DNA from: Prostheceraeus crozeri
Taxonomy: Eukaryota > Platyhelminthes > Polycladida > Euryleptidae
Direction of reading: 5' to 3'
DNA: 64,000 nucleotides
Assembly (NCBI GenBank): GCA_907163375.1
Contig: CAJQUW010004788.1
Span: forward strand, 50,209 to 114,208
Part shown: positions 24,404 through 37,930 of the stretch, one piece after another
How the letters are laid out: each line of letters begins with the position of its first letter
Position numbering within the stretch: the first letter of the stretch is position 1
Made by a program: the position numbers and the translations under genes
Notes under the pieces: generated by a model
Told to the model about the DNA's origin: nothing
What the model saw: only the letters and a program-made list of their open reading frames with translations
Database searches by the model: none

Positions 24404-27193
24404 AGACTGATCAAATGAAGCATAATTTGACGAATATTATCTTTTGCATAGCCTATCATAAGACTTAAGAACATGATAAATCGATAACATGAAGAATCGT
24501 TAATAAGGGTTTCTGATTTCAATTCGTCATTTGAAAGGAGCAACAGCTGTTTTGAGGTCATCCAGACATGTGTTTTGATCGGCAAGGTATATTTCAAGTT
24601 TTCAAAATGTATTTTGAAATAATTTTCTCGACGTGGCAAACTACGGTCTGATTATTGAATGCGTGTTTTACCCCTATTTTACTTGCGACGGGGAGGATAG
24701 GGCCATTAAACAATTTTTGATTTACTCCAAAACTGTTATAGCTACTACTATTTTTATTTGTGACATTTACTTGCCAGATATTTCTGATGAACAATCAAAC
24801 TTTTGTCAAATTTGACCCATGGGAACATCAAAAAATTGCCCTTTAGAAGAGTACTTTTTAAAAGTTGAGAATTTTGATCAATTTCTTGGAAATTCAAGCA
24901 TCTTATTAATTCAAATCACTTATAGACTACAAACAAAGTACAAATGAAGTTATAGGTAACATGCTCATTCATCCACCAATGTATTGATGCAATTATTATA
25001 CGAATAATAGTAATATACTTTAAGCACTACTCATGATATCTTTATAATTAATATTGTCAGTTTTATCAATTTTATCGGTTCAAAAGAGCCTGAGTAAAAT
25101 GCAATTTATGTGCTATAAGAAAAAAATCTTGTTCATTCTCTTTAGCGAACTGAATTTGCAGGAGTTGTTTGGAGCGATTTAAAAAGGGTGATTTGCTCAT
25201 TCCTACAGCGCGTCATGCTATTAACGATTGCGCCAAATTACTGCCTGAGGTAATGAATGGTTAAGCATCAATTTTGACAAGTGATTGTTGTGCTCCTAAC
25301 TACAATTCTTAATGATATTCGAATATAAAAATACATCAGAGGCATCAGATCACCGGTGTATTTTATAAAATCATGTCACGCGAATTGCAATTATTCTCAA
25401 TAATAGCTCAATTATTTGAACTAATTGGTATAAAATATCTCTATTATGGAATTGTATACTATTGGTATCTCCTTCTAGACATCAATCTACCATTTCACTA
25501 TGAAAATCATGAAATTCGGAATCAGATGATCTAGGGATGATGATGCAAGAATATTCAATATTCAATTAAAAGTTAAAATTGTGGCTTATTCAGATTATCC
25601 GGCACTTGCATGTTGATCCTTGACAATGAGAGTCGGCTCCCGAAAGCACAGACGTATAGGCTATACTTGATGGTTTTTGTAGGCTTGTATAATAAAAGGC
25701 AATCTAGTAAATGTATCTTCCTAATAGCAATACTCCAAAGCAATGTATAAGCTAAAGCTTTCGAGGGGGAGAAGCTGAGAATTCATTTTTGATTTGAAAA
25801 TTTAAACCCCCTGTCATCCGTCATCAATCAATTGCATTCCACATCGGTTTTTTCTTGCTTCATTGAATTTCATCCAGCAAATGTATGATAAATTGCTTAA
25901 TCATATGTGTTTCATGCATAATGCATTTATTATGAAGGCGCTGCTAGAGAAATTATGATTTGGATGATTTCGTTTATTTGCACTAACTAAACCATGCAGA
26001 TGTTTTCCTAACTACATTGTACGGTACAAAGTAGTACCTGCACTTTTCATGAAAGCGCATATTTTCGCGAAAATAAAAAATGATGGCTATCTATGGAAAT
26101 TATGGGTTTATAGCCTGTTCTGCAATTTTTCATGAAGTTTGGTTCATATAATCAAGAATTTCAGTGTTCAGTTTCCACCCAAAGTTGTGGAGCAACTACG
26201 TTTTGCTACTAAACCGCAGCTTTAGCATGTTTTGATGCAGTGTAGTATGCTTTCAAAAAGAATTCTCTTATTTCTACTTTAAAAACTATTCGTTAATTTG
26301 TAGGATTATGAATTATTCTTTGTCATCTGCTATCGTTCAAAATACAGCATGATGATAAATCGATACATAGGAAAAATATTTCCATAAAAGATAAATGAGC
26401 TTGCCCACTCCGTTGATCAACAGTTCTCATGAAACTTGATTGCAATGTCAGATCTTGAATAAATGGGAATGATTGAAGCTATCAAACAGGATATAATAAT
26501 TTTGCAAGTAAATTAAGAAAAGGTATGACGATTATCATACCACCTTGCTGCTTCATTATTAGTAGGTAGCATATACTAGCGTCATTTTGAAATGATCAGC
26601 CAAACTTAAGCTTTGGCACATTGAATACACACATGCATCAGTAGCAATATTTTTGTAAGACATTTTGCAGCTTTGTCGTGGGGAGGGTGCTGGGATGGCT
26701 TTCTTCAAACTGCAAGTCTGAATCTGCCAGCGTATCTGCTAACGTTATCTGTAAAACACATCTTGCAATTCCATCAGCCAATGATGCAATTATGCTAGTG
26801 CTATCTGCAAAACACACCCATAAATGATTTTCCAACTCTATTTTGCTTAAAACTTTGAATAATGCACTGCTGTCTATTATCACTAACTAAGTAACATCAA
26901 TAAACGTAATTTTTCGAGTGAAGTTCGATGTTCTTGTATCTCAAAATCCTTCTATGTTGATCTCTATTGATCATATTGATCCTGTCTAATAAACTAGCAA
27001 TATTTTATTATAGTTCTATCATGCATCTCTTAAAAGACGAGAATGCATCCTTTGCAGTTGATCAAAATGTGCGACTTGTGAAGCAATTCGATCTACCTCT
27101 GAGAGAGAAAGTTAATTAAAAGAGATTCATTCAGAGATTTATGCTAGCAAATGTACACCTTCAATTTGTAATCATTTGCAATGTTATCTACAA
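24404..27193. other. AT-rich span, no recognised gene; weak exon candidates
   Basis: No element or family was recognised. Three plus-strand frames are bounded by plausible splice signals: 25162-25249, with acceptor TTTGCAG and donor GAG/gtaatg; 26671-26827, after ACATTTTGCAG; and 27014-27119, after TTATTATAG. They are short and I cannot tie them together or to a known protein. Confidence 0.3.
25162..25249 (+). CDS. candidate exon, unrecognised product
   Basis: This 88-base frame is bounded by an acceptor (ctgaatttgcag) and a donor (GAG/gtaatg). It encodes a peptide with KKGDLLIPTARHAINDCA. The mixed hydrophilic and hydrophobic composition looks protein-like, but I recognise no family. A chance match is quite possible. 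Confidence 0.22.
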
Positions 27194-28729
27194 GTACATG
27201 TATATTGTCTAACTTGCGAACTTAAATGGTGGTGTTCATTTGCTCTAATTTGCTCATCTTGGTACTATGAATAGCAGTTTAAAAATTGAAACACCAATTT
27301 TGACAGATTTTTGAAATATTTGAAATTTTATTTCATTTGATTTTTATCTGAATTCATTTTCTTTCATGATTAGTATTCACGATGTCAAATTGTTGAATGC
27401 ACCGAGAAGTTCATTTGAGTACGGAGGGAAATTGATAAAGTTGATTGGCAATTTTGACTTTCCAGTGTACCAATTCCAATAAATTTTGGTGAAAACTTTG
27501 AAAACGCACTGAAAATAAGTCACAAAAGTGTAGGTTGGACGACTTTGTCTATGAAGTTCAGGGAGAAATGCAAAGGCGAGGGGGAGGCGATTGGTCTCCC
27601 CCTTATATGGATGGGGTTGAAACTAGAAGAAGCATATCTGTTGCCTTAACCTGATTAACCGACGGTTTCCAGCGCCTTCTTCATTCTAATAAGTGTCGGT
27701 TTTCTGTACTTCTCTGGAAAATCAGAACCAAAATGTGCTTCGAACAAGCTGGTTGAACGAAGCGTTCCATAGTAAACTAATGGAGCTGGTATCTGAATAC
27801 AATTTTTTCTTCTTCTTTGCCTACTATACCTTTTGATGAAGCTAGCCTTTTTCGTAGTAGCAACTAGAATGGTTGACATTTCAATGCCATCAGAAGATCA
27901 GAAGTGAAAATCACTTTGTAAAGGAATTGTCCATCCACTTGTTAATGACTATTGATTATTCACATGAGACACTGTTTTCTGCATAGAGTGGGTAAACAAA
28001 TCAATTCTTGCGCATCACTCGTAGACACATATTGCATAATATGACAAGACACATGCTATCAACCCTTCATCCTGTTGATTCTCTTTCCCTTCGTTTTCAA
28101 AACCAATTAATGATTCGAGTGATGAAATGTATTCAAATTATGGTGATGGTTGAAACCCTTACGCGAGTGCATGAATATTTGTATTTCCATGTGTACAATG
28201 TGTTTGTAGGTTGCATATATTGAGGATGCACTTGTAAAAGAAAGCGTCCAACATCAGCTATTCAACAACTCTGATGCATGCGTGCCTCCAGTTTTCGTAT
28301 TCTACCGAATTGAGGAATAGGTTTCTATCTCAGTTAACTGCATCCTTACCGGTATTAAGATATTCATTCCCCTTTCACGATCGACATGTATTGATTGATC
28401 AAAAAAGCAAATCAGGAAAGAGTATTACTTCATTTCCCCTCGGAAAAGAGAGGCAGATAGGTTCCTCTAGAAGCCACTATTTGAATTTCAGCAGAGATCT
28501 AAGTGCAAAGCTGGTAATATCTCCTATAGAGACCAAGAAAACTCGATATCTCTGCAATGCATCTTCGTTTAGAATCTTAACAGAAATATCAGGGGAGATG
28601 CAAGGACACTCGTGGGAAGGAGGAAAGATTGTTATCTTCATGTCACCGTCACAAGCGTGGTAGTCTACTTTTCCAAGGAGCAGTTGTAATCAGCTTTAGA
28701 ATATCCGCCTTCAAAGATAAATGGAGAAA
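27194..28729 (+). repeat. outer inverted repeat, left arm (1536 bp)
   Basis: This arm is the inverted copy of 51019-52554, gap-free by eye (paired coordinates always sum to 79748), with only a handful of base differences. The outer end is GTACATGTATATTG here and GTACCTGTATATTG in the other arm. A 74-codon minus-strand frame (27655-27879, rich in K and R at its start) and a 129-codon plus-strand frame (28274-28663) occur in both arms. I do not recognise either. Because the arms are nearly identical, their shared openness is no evidence of selection. No target duplication was seen outside the arms. Confidence 0.9.
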
Positions 28730-29086
28730 AAGCGCTTAGTGTAACACCAGGCTCTGAAATGCATCCATACCCGAAGTGTCCCCTCTGAAAGTCCTAAAGT
28801 ATTACTCGGAAATTCATGGAAACAAGACTCAACATATTTCGCAACTCGCACGTCTTTCAACTATAAATAGCAATCAAAAGCATAAAATAACCCACTTTTA
28901 CGGAATTTTAGAAACTTTGATGTTATACCGAGCTTTGGCTACAAATATCGTTCACCTGTAGAGGACGAAGGACATTATTTTCGGACAATTCCATATAGTA
29001 ACGGACGATCGTTCGCAAGACTTTTTAAGCTCTGTAGGCAGTTTACAGCATCCTAGATCTTCCGGATTACACATACATATTAGTTT

Positions 29087-29529
29087 GATAAGCAGGAATT
29101 ATTAATAAAATATCGCAGTCAATATAATTAAGTTTAACATAACATTTTTCTAATTTTCGATAAACTAATTTTGTTTCACTGTTGGAGAACGTAAATGCAA
29201 TTCTTTCAAGCCATTTTATTAAAAATTCAGCGCTTCGGATGTCCACAGCATCCATCTTCAGGGCAAACTAATGAAATCATATTACAGGCTAACTTGATTC
29301 AAAATTATTATTCACTGATTCTGTAATATGATTTCATTAGTTTGCCCTGAAGATGGATGCTGTGGACATCCGAAGCGCCGGCTGTATAATATAATGGTTT
29401 ACAAGAATTGCATTTAAGTTCTCCAACAATGAAACGATGAAACAAAATTAGTTTATCGAAAATTAGAAAAATGTTATGTTATACTTAATTATATTGACTG
29501 CGATATTTTATTAATAATTCCTGCTTATC
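29087..29529. repeat. foldback inverted repeat with hammerhead-like motifs
   Basis: The arms are 29087-29287 and 29321-29529, with a 33-base loop, and are nearly identical when one is inverted. Each arm carries CCTGAAGATGGATG, a short spacer, then CATCCGAAGCG. The first part matches the hammerhead ribozyme core CUGANGA and the GGATG/CATCC pair could form stem II, but GAAG replaces the invariant GAAA. Hammerheads are known in Penelope-like retroelements. No protein of such an element is visible here, and no target duplication was found. Confidence 0.6.
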
Positions 29530-31577
29530 GAACAATTTGCTGCCAAATTTTACTAACATATTAGTTTATATTAGTTATTCATCTCATAGAAAAATCAGAC
29601 CGAAATTCGTACCAAAGCCAATAAGAGAGCCCAAAAAGTAGGCGTAACGAATGATCTAGGAAAAAAAAATCTAATTTCAACTTTTTGATTTTCATCTGAA
29701 AAACCTTGCGAATTGACAAGGAGTTTCACTTTCAACCGATATCTTCCTAAAACTAGAGACATGAGACATTTAAAACATAATATTCATTAAGCACACAACT
29801 GCTTTGGCTTCATTTCATAATTACATTTTCAACGTCACTGACACTCGCGTAACGGACGCTCGGTCTGTCCACTTGCTAATTTATGCTTGTAAATCAATCT
29901 TGTGCCTATTTCTTCCGGGGATTATTAACACCCTAAAGATGCATTTATGTTTTAATCAATTTCCCTTTGTAATTTTGCATCATAAAGGCCGTGTAACGGA
30001 CACTATTAATTATTTTCCTTATTTTCGACAATTTTTACTAAATTATTTTACACTATCTATTATGGATTGACAATATTTATTATTCCAATTAAGAATTCAA
30101 GCATCCTTGTACATGCTGTACATTATAAGTATTGAGAAGCATTTAGATGAGTAGAAAACAGTGGCGCAGGTCTCTATGTAGGCTACATGTACATTGTGTT
30201 TTAGTTTATCATGGCGCATGTTCTATGGCTTATATAGATTGATCAGTAAAACCTTGTCGGGGAGCCTGAGAGAGCTAGCTTTGAGAGGACGATATCAATA
30301 TAGGCATGTTGCAATTTTAACACTACATGGACTCCCTTTCACCATGCTACGCTTTACAATTGCTCATTGATGAACATATCTTTCTGACAGTCAACTTACC
30401 ATGAAATGTGGTCCGAATGATGAAATTTTCTACTTTACAAACTTTCTACTTTCTACTTTGTAAATTCTTAAGTTTTAATATATATATATATATTCTAATA
30501 ATCCGAGAAAAATGATCGAGCTTTTTCCCGTTTTTGTTTCTGCTGATGAACCATAGGTCTAGGCTCGCCAGACCCGCTAAGAAATCTGATTTTATGTCAT
30601 AGATTTGGTTGTATGTACTCCTGACGTCACATTTGTTATGAAAATCAATGTCATTATAGTAGTTTGCAAATGCTTTCTACTGCTTAAAGGTTGGATGATC
30701 CTCATTTTGCATTTACACATTGAAACCAATGTACCTTCAGGAATCTACATGTTCATCGCGATAAGTATTGACCATATAAAAATTGACTAAAAACAAATAG
30801 ACTCTATCTTGAAGTATATCTTTTTGTACAATCAATTGAATATCACATAATGAAGCGCATACAATATCGGTATAGTTGTTTCCATAAGTAAACATTTGTT
30901 TGTAATCAATTTTTGAAGCTACAGTCGCTTGTTTTTTGCTTTCTTAGGATATTGAACAATTTTTTCCTTTACATCATTCACTGTGATGAGAATTTCACGT
31001 TTGACGAAATAGAATGCATTTTATTCTGATTTCGAAGAAAAGTAGTATGTAGAATATGAAAAAGCTGTTTCACACAAACAATCAGCAGAGTTGATTTCAC
31101 TTCAGGTTGAGAATATTTTAAACTTCTTCCATTTCATGAAATGAAAATAGAAATTTGATATCATGATTGTCCTCGCCTTGCTTGACCCTCATGTCCGTCA
31201 GTTATTAGTCTGGAAAAACTCAGCGATATTATCAAGTGACTTGACAATCATTTGAATAAATTTGTTTTGCCGGAAATTTAAAACTCCGACAAGATGTGTG
31301 AAGCGACAAAAAATAATTTTCATCTTTAAATAATTTACGACGTCCTGAAATATGAAACATGCAGGTAGTGATTTAATATTTTGAAAACGTTGAATTACAC
31401 GCCGCTTATTATTTGCAAACTATTGAAAAAATATGTACTAAATGAAATTGTAAAATTGCACAAAATTTCAATTGCGTAAAATGCTTGATGGAAGTGTTTC
31501 AAATTCCAAGGTGCATCACAAATAATTTGAAAAATCAGAATCTCGCTGACTTTGAGATTTTAATTTTAATAATCCGC

Positions 31578-31641
31578 GAGTGTCAAAAGCTATGTATATA
31601 CCTCGAGCCAAAGGCGAGGTGAATACATAGCTTTTGACGCG
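31578..31641. repeat. short perfect-type hairpin with a third copy of one arm nearby
   Basis: GTCAAAAGCTATGTAT followed by ACCTCG is mirrored after about 10 bases by CGAGGTGAATACATAGCTTTTGAC-like sequence, giving about 24-base arms with two mismatches. One arm recurs at about 31939-31959 (GAGGTGAATGCATAGCTTTT). It may be the end of a small transposon or a genomic hairpin. Confidence 0.55.
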
Positions 31642-32841
31642 CGTTCAGTCGCACAAAATTTTGTTTCACGATTCCATAGCTATGCACTATCCGGTTTTGT
31701 AGATATTCGAGTATGCATGTTTTCCTAGTTTCGTGGATAAATAAAATAGCATATTTAACGCTGAGAATTTACTATGGATTAATGACATCCCCAGGGAAGA
31801 GTGAAATAAGTATACCAGTAGTGTATAGGTAATTATGTATTATAAGCAGTATATGGGCACAGTATCCCTCTGACTACAGGAGATTGATGTTCAGAATCCA
31901 CGAGAATCAAAAATTACATTTCTCGGAGTCGAAGTGGAGGTGAATGCATAGCTTTTGATAGTAGATAATTGGACATCTGTCTCCATGAGATCAGTGGGAC
32001 AAGACACTATTCCTTTGCAAATTCCCTTTGACCTTTGTACCTCATTTATCAAGTCAATAGGGTGTCTATTTCAAAAGCTATCGAAGTAAAGTACAAAAAA
32101 TATTTTCCACCTTTTGAGAGCCTTGTTTTGAAAGTCTGAATATGCAGTCAAGAGATGAGATAGTAGGCCTATGATGGTGCATAAACAATCTTTCCTTGTA
32201 GAGACGGTTAAGGTTTTTATTGGCCATTCTTGGATGATGTTAATTAAGAAAAAATTGCCACCGGCTGTCGCTGGAATGAAAAGCGAGATTTTTGACTCAG
32301 CGTTTCGAGATTCTTTAGCGAAAGTGATTATGCATAGCAGTTATACAAAATTTCAAAATGATGTAACATGAGAATGCAGACATAGAAAAATACGATATAG
32401 AAATATGCATAAAGATCATCTATCATGGAATACAGTATATACAAGGTTAACCAACCCTCATCCTGCGAAAGCCAGTGGCAATTTTTTAAAATCTTTTCTT
32501 ATTGATTTATTGGTCATAGATATACGGCTCATGTTTTGGATCAACTTATAGAGAGCTCTTATTTTTGGAGATGCAGTATAATTAACCACGTGTAGTAGGT
32601 CTCCTGTCTATCTCACATGCAAAACATGTAGTTGCAACACATGATGCACGAATATAATATGCATCGCGATTATAGCTAAAATAAAATAACACAGATGTTA
32701 TAACGGATAATATTCCAAGTTTGCGAAATGTCAGCCTCGCGACAGCTTAGTTTTTGACATTCAAAAAGCGTGCGCATTATACGTAAGCACTCGCCAATTA
32801 GTGGTAAAATACTGAATTGACGTGTCACTTGCATCTGTCAG

Positions 32842-33116
32842 TAGAAATGTACGTACGCTAGTCATCGAGCCCAAACAATCCTTGGAAAATCAACTTTATC
32901 GATTAAAACTTATAATTTCGCCTATGACGATTGAAAGAAAGATTAAAATTGAACATAAAAGGATCGAAATGATGGACAGAACATCTAACAGGCCTCAGAA
33001 AATGTATGTTGAAAATACGGATAACTACAAGATGTATTTCTACTACATGTTTGAAAGTAAATACATTATATTGACGTATAAAAACAAGACAAGACATGTC
33101 GATGCCTTTGCTCTAG
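32842..33116 (+). CDS. candidate exon, unrecognised product
   Basis: This 275-base segment lies between an acceptor (gcatctgtcag) and a strong donor (CTAG/gtaagatc) and is open for 91 codons. The peptide is lysine-rich and includes YKMYFYYMFESKYIILTYK. I know no family that matches. It is the longest splice-bounded frame in the left spacer, but random frames of this length are expected in AT-rich DNA. Confidence 0.22.
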
Positions 33117-36100
33117 GTAAGATCAGCGAGATGATCTTTCAGTCATAATGAAATACTTGAATAAATTGAATAAATAATGTAAAGAAGTTTGATGTGATGA
33201 AGACTTCGTAGAACACCTTTTGATGTTCCTAGAGCATACTAGTGTATTGAGTACGCGTCAGTTATGGAACACGGATATTAACATGGAAAATTTTCTCAGT
33301 CCATGACTCATCTATTATTATTCAGTCAAAAGTAAAATGCATATCGTTTGTTTACGTCTGAGTTCCAAATTAAGTGCATCTCTATGTTTTCTTTTTTCAG
33401 TTCACTTCCGATAAGCAATGTCTTTCTATGATTTTTTGCTTAATAATTATGCTCAAAGAAGTTGTCTCAGCTCAAAAGAGTTTATTGAACATCCTCTTGG
33501 ATTTTGAAGGAAATTTCTTTCAATGGAGAAAAAGTCTTCAACATTCATGTTGATTTTATAGCAGAAGCTGAATGATAATGTTGCCAATGTCTTAGAAGCA
33601 CTCTGATCCGCACAACGACATAGGACAAAGGATGCCAATGGAATGAAAATCAAAAAATGTGGCTGACTTTCGCAGCCTCATGAAGAAACTTTTCATGGCC
33701 TGATGTCGCATTAAACCACAAGTTAGTTGCGGTCGACTGATTCTAGGTCAATATCTTCAAAGCCAATCTTTCATTAATACGTGATGATGATGATGACGAT
33801 TGATTTTCTTCTGAAGGGCTACTCTTTAAAAAATCCATCGTTTTCCTCACGTCAAAGCCGATTGCATGCACCTTTGTTTTCATAACTTTCACAATAATGT
33901 TGAATGTATTAAACGGAACAGTTTCGATCAGACAAACTACAGTGTCAAACCAAAAAATCGAACCGAGAAAAGGATATATTACTCACCAATTCATGCTTTC
34001 AATGTGACAAAATCTGCAGTAGGATATGCGTATGAAATTTGAGCGATCAAAGCCATGCTGTTTGGCTAAAAGGACTCCAATGTTTCCGTTACTCATTTTT
34101 TCAAATTGAGATTTCGGAACCTCAATAGTAAAATATAACAATACGAAAAAATAGAAATATTCTGAATGACAAACAAAATATATCAAAATTTACGCATGGT
34201 GGTTCTAAAATCCTATGAATTCTACTACTTGTCGCTTCACGCCGCTACAGCGGCACAGCATTAGTATTGAGATCCTTTCATCTCAGACAAAGTCGACCGT
34301 GAAACAAATAGGATCTTCAATCGTTAGAAGATGAATATAGCTTTCACCTGATCCAGCCATCCATTGACAGGTTATCTAAATCGTAAAAACAGAATTTATA
34401 ATAATTGCATTCTAAAGGAATGAATGTCCAATCAAAGACAAAACTAATCTTTTCGTTTGAACACTTTTGACAACATTGAATCCCATTTTGGCAGTTCCAT
34501 ATATGAAACAGACCACTCCATATACGAATCAAAGTGCGAGCTGCCATCAAGCAATCATCGGTATGCAAACATGTCCAACAATGTCAGAGCAATATCAAGA
34601 ACACAACAGTTCAAATAATTTCTCATGATCCCGCCAACCTGAGACTTCGGGAATGGTCAACATACATAGAAAAATCAGCCTTTTCTAAACAACAAGAATG
34701 AAATGGATTACTGCAGAAATTCTTAATTCTTTTGATTTTTTTACTCATTTTGAGTGGTAAGCTGCTTTGCATCCCTATTTCAGATCTTGTTCTGGGCATG
34801 GCATTCGCTATACCCATAAATCTTTGTTTTCTTTGTTGAGCTGTGGTGTAGATTCAAATCTTATGATTATATCCCATGTTCTATCAGAATGTTATCATCC
34901 CTGAAAATGGGATGCAGTTACATCCCGAAATGTATCGGCGAAGATCTTTATTACAAAAATATTTCAACATTGACATGAACAGAAAAACTTGACTGATTTC
35001 ATCTCTCATTCTTCGCGGGAAATGAACAATTACGAAGTGACATTCACTTTTTCGAAATCAAAAATTTATGAAATAGAATTTTAAATTTTTTTAGAATTTG
35101 TCATGAAAGGCAAATCTGACGGCAACTTTCTGCACTGGAGTGTCAGTCAGGTTACGTATAAAGAGATAAATTGCTTTTGTGCAATGGAAAATTTTGCGTG
35201 TGACTTTCGAAATGCGTTGAGTTACGGACAGGCTTGAAATATAGCAGACTTTAAGACCATTATTTGCATGAGAAAGAATATCTGTGACCTGATGCAACTG
35301 ACCAGTGAAATATTTGTTGAAGAATTAGAAATATGTAGATTGGATGCTGACACAGAGAAATCTCTCTCGTCTTGATTTCTCCTGAAGTGATTACTGACCA
35401 AACTAATCGATCAGATGGAAAGGCAATTAATTTCCCGTGTAGAAAAAAAGCGACCGTGAATGACATTTCCATGATAGTTTATTAAATTAGTATGTAATTA
35501 TATTGATGATATGAACATTTTTTTGAAATAAACTTTCTCATTGGGATGCAATTGTAATCAAACATTTTCATCACTTCAATAGCAATCATCCGATTATCCA
35601 CAAACAAAATTGTATTGCAAATATTTTAACGCATTGAATTGATTGAAAAACATTGCAGTAGCGAAGCATCACGAGAAAGAGAAACAAAATATTATTTTTA
35701 CAAACCTTTCAATGATAATGATTATGATGACAGATTAACAAGTCAAACATGGGACAATGTAGAGAGAAACAAGAATTGAAAAGCAATGAAGAAAAGGAAA
35801 CTTTTTATGCTGCATCTGAATCAAATTCATTTCAGAAGCGACAATGTATGCCACCAAAACATGGTCAACCATTCGATCAATCTTATCAAATCTAAAGCAA
35901 CAAAAATCAAATTTCGAGCAGACAAGCGTAATTCATCAAATCCCATGTGCCAAATGCGAGACAAATGTTGAGTTTGAAACTACATGCACAATTGAATAGT
36001 TGCGTATGGAGTACACCTTTCCAAGTATCTTTCAAATGTCTGTGAACATTATTCTCTAAAACCGAAACATTTGCAAATTTTCCTCATGAGTTGTACTGGT

Positions 36101-37241
36101 TATTCTGAGCACCTTAACTGTTTTGTCATCGCTAACTATCAAAAAGTTTTTTGATTTAACAGGCAACGTTTCCATCAACTTCTTTGGATAAAGACTTGAA
36201 ATGAATTTTCGAAATACTGTTCGCAATATTCGCGGCACATTAATTGTTATATTTGCATGCTCTTACAAGCTGCAATTTCTTTAGACAATAAGTTATAGAA
36301 TGAATGCATTCAGCTGGTCGGCCAGCGGCTCTTCAAAATTGATGAGCCGGCCGATGACCCGTTCCAACCCTGTAAAACAACTTTTAGAAATGTGCTACAA
36401 AATGCCTTTACACCATCAACTTCATGAGTATACAGGTTCCCATGCTTCCCATACAGTGCTCTTTAAAGCGCTTCTGCAAAATGTTGAAGGTATCAGGATG
36501 TCAGTCGTTTTTGATGAACGGCATCAATTACGCGACGTAAGTATCTAAATGTGATGAGTATCTGTAAAGAAAACATTTCAATATTTACAACGCATTATTG
36601 TGATTGCTTAAAAAAACGAATTATTAAATGCCTGAAAAAACGAAAGATGTTTATTCTGCCCTCAAAAAGCAAATTTGAGTAATTACCTCACTTTAAGAGA
36701 CGTCTTGTTCCAATATCATAAAAACTTTGTTTCATAATACAAAATATACATCGATTGTTATAAAATTGAAAATCTAGGAAATTTCGTTGCTTCATTTTGC
36801 CATAGTTATGAAATAATCTTTTGCAACATCGCTTGCAGGTTTCCTTCACAAGAACTCCATACTCCAAATGTATTGAAGATCGGAAATGGCAGGACAAGGT
36901 TTGTCATATTATCTCAAATCTATAGTTAGATGTACATGTGTACTGTAGTATTCTGAATGAACTCGGAGGCGTTACACTGATTGCATAGGTCGAGATAATG
37001 GGATCCGGGACTAAAATACCATGAACTAAAATGTATATACGATAATGTATATACTCGTATATGGATCCTTCCACGACGATTCACCCGATGACACGTGGCA
37101 CTCAGTCTCCGATTTTGATGATTTTTGGACATGATATGTTTGCTATGCATTAAAAAACAACAAATCTGAAATATTAGGCTCCAATATTGAATATTGCGCG
37201 ATCTATCTTAGAGCTATCTTACGAAATTCGAATTTTTTCCA

Positions 37242-37930
37242 AACTTTTTTCTCTGTGTATTCGTTACGCAGTCAAAGTTTGCATGCAGCATCTGCTCGGT
37301 ATATAGAAATTCTCATATGAATTTCAATAGGCAACTGACATAGAACGGAGCTACATGCCTCCAAAGATGGTGAAAAAATACGGTTCGCGAAAAAACACAA
37401 AAAATTTAAGCTAATCTCACAACTTCCTATATTCTTGTTACCCGTAATAACTATGATAATTGTGTTGCTGCATATCAGTGTGTTTCACATCTGTGCATTT
37501 CAGCGGTAACCAGAATGCAGAAAGTTACACTAAGCGTTCAAAAAACGTGATTTTTCAAAAAATGCCGATAATGGCTGTCTTCATGCTGGCTAGCTTTTTT
37601 CTATATGTCAGTTTTGACTCCAAATTGATATTGAAACTCAGAAACATGCTCGATTACTTGTAGAAGAAATTTTACTAGTTAACCGATAGTTAAAGTAGTA
37701 TAAATTAGCCAATTTTGATTTAGCACATTTTTTCAATGTATTGTGTAAACATTACATAAGTTGTATCGAGAAGCAGCATTTATAGTACAATAGTACTTGA
37801 AAACATCAATACACAATAGTACTTCAGAAAAATGCTCAGGATCCATCTATCTTCCTGTTTTCTGAAGCATAAGTTATTTTTAAAAATTTCAATTATTGCA
37901 ATAGTGAGACATCATTCGCAACGAACTGGA
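37242..37930 (+). repeat. inner inverted repeat, left arm
   Basis: This is the inverted copy of 44058-44885. For most of its length paired coordinates sum to 82127. The right arm then has about 140 bases more, inserted near 44165-44320, so the arms differ in length. Base identity outside that gap is about 99 percent by eye. A 67-codon frame (37460-37663) is shared by both arms and is not recognised. Confidence 0.85.

Larger units (their letters stand above)
28730..37241. other. left spacer between outer and inner inverted arms; no recognised gene
   Basis: By eye this 8.5-kb span shares nothing long with the corresponding right spacer (44886-51018). It contains a foldback repeat (29087-29529), a hairpin (31578-31641) and a hammerhead-like motif near 34900. 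Exon-like plus-strand frames occur at 32202-32362, 32842-33116, 34495-34560 and from 35095, where one in-frame TGA interrupts an otherwise open run. Their splice phases do not join simply, so I do not call a gene. Confidence 0.4.
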
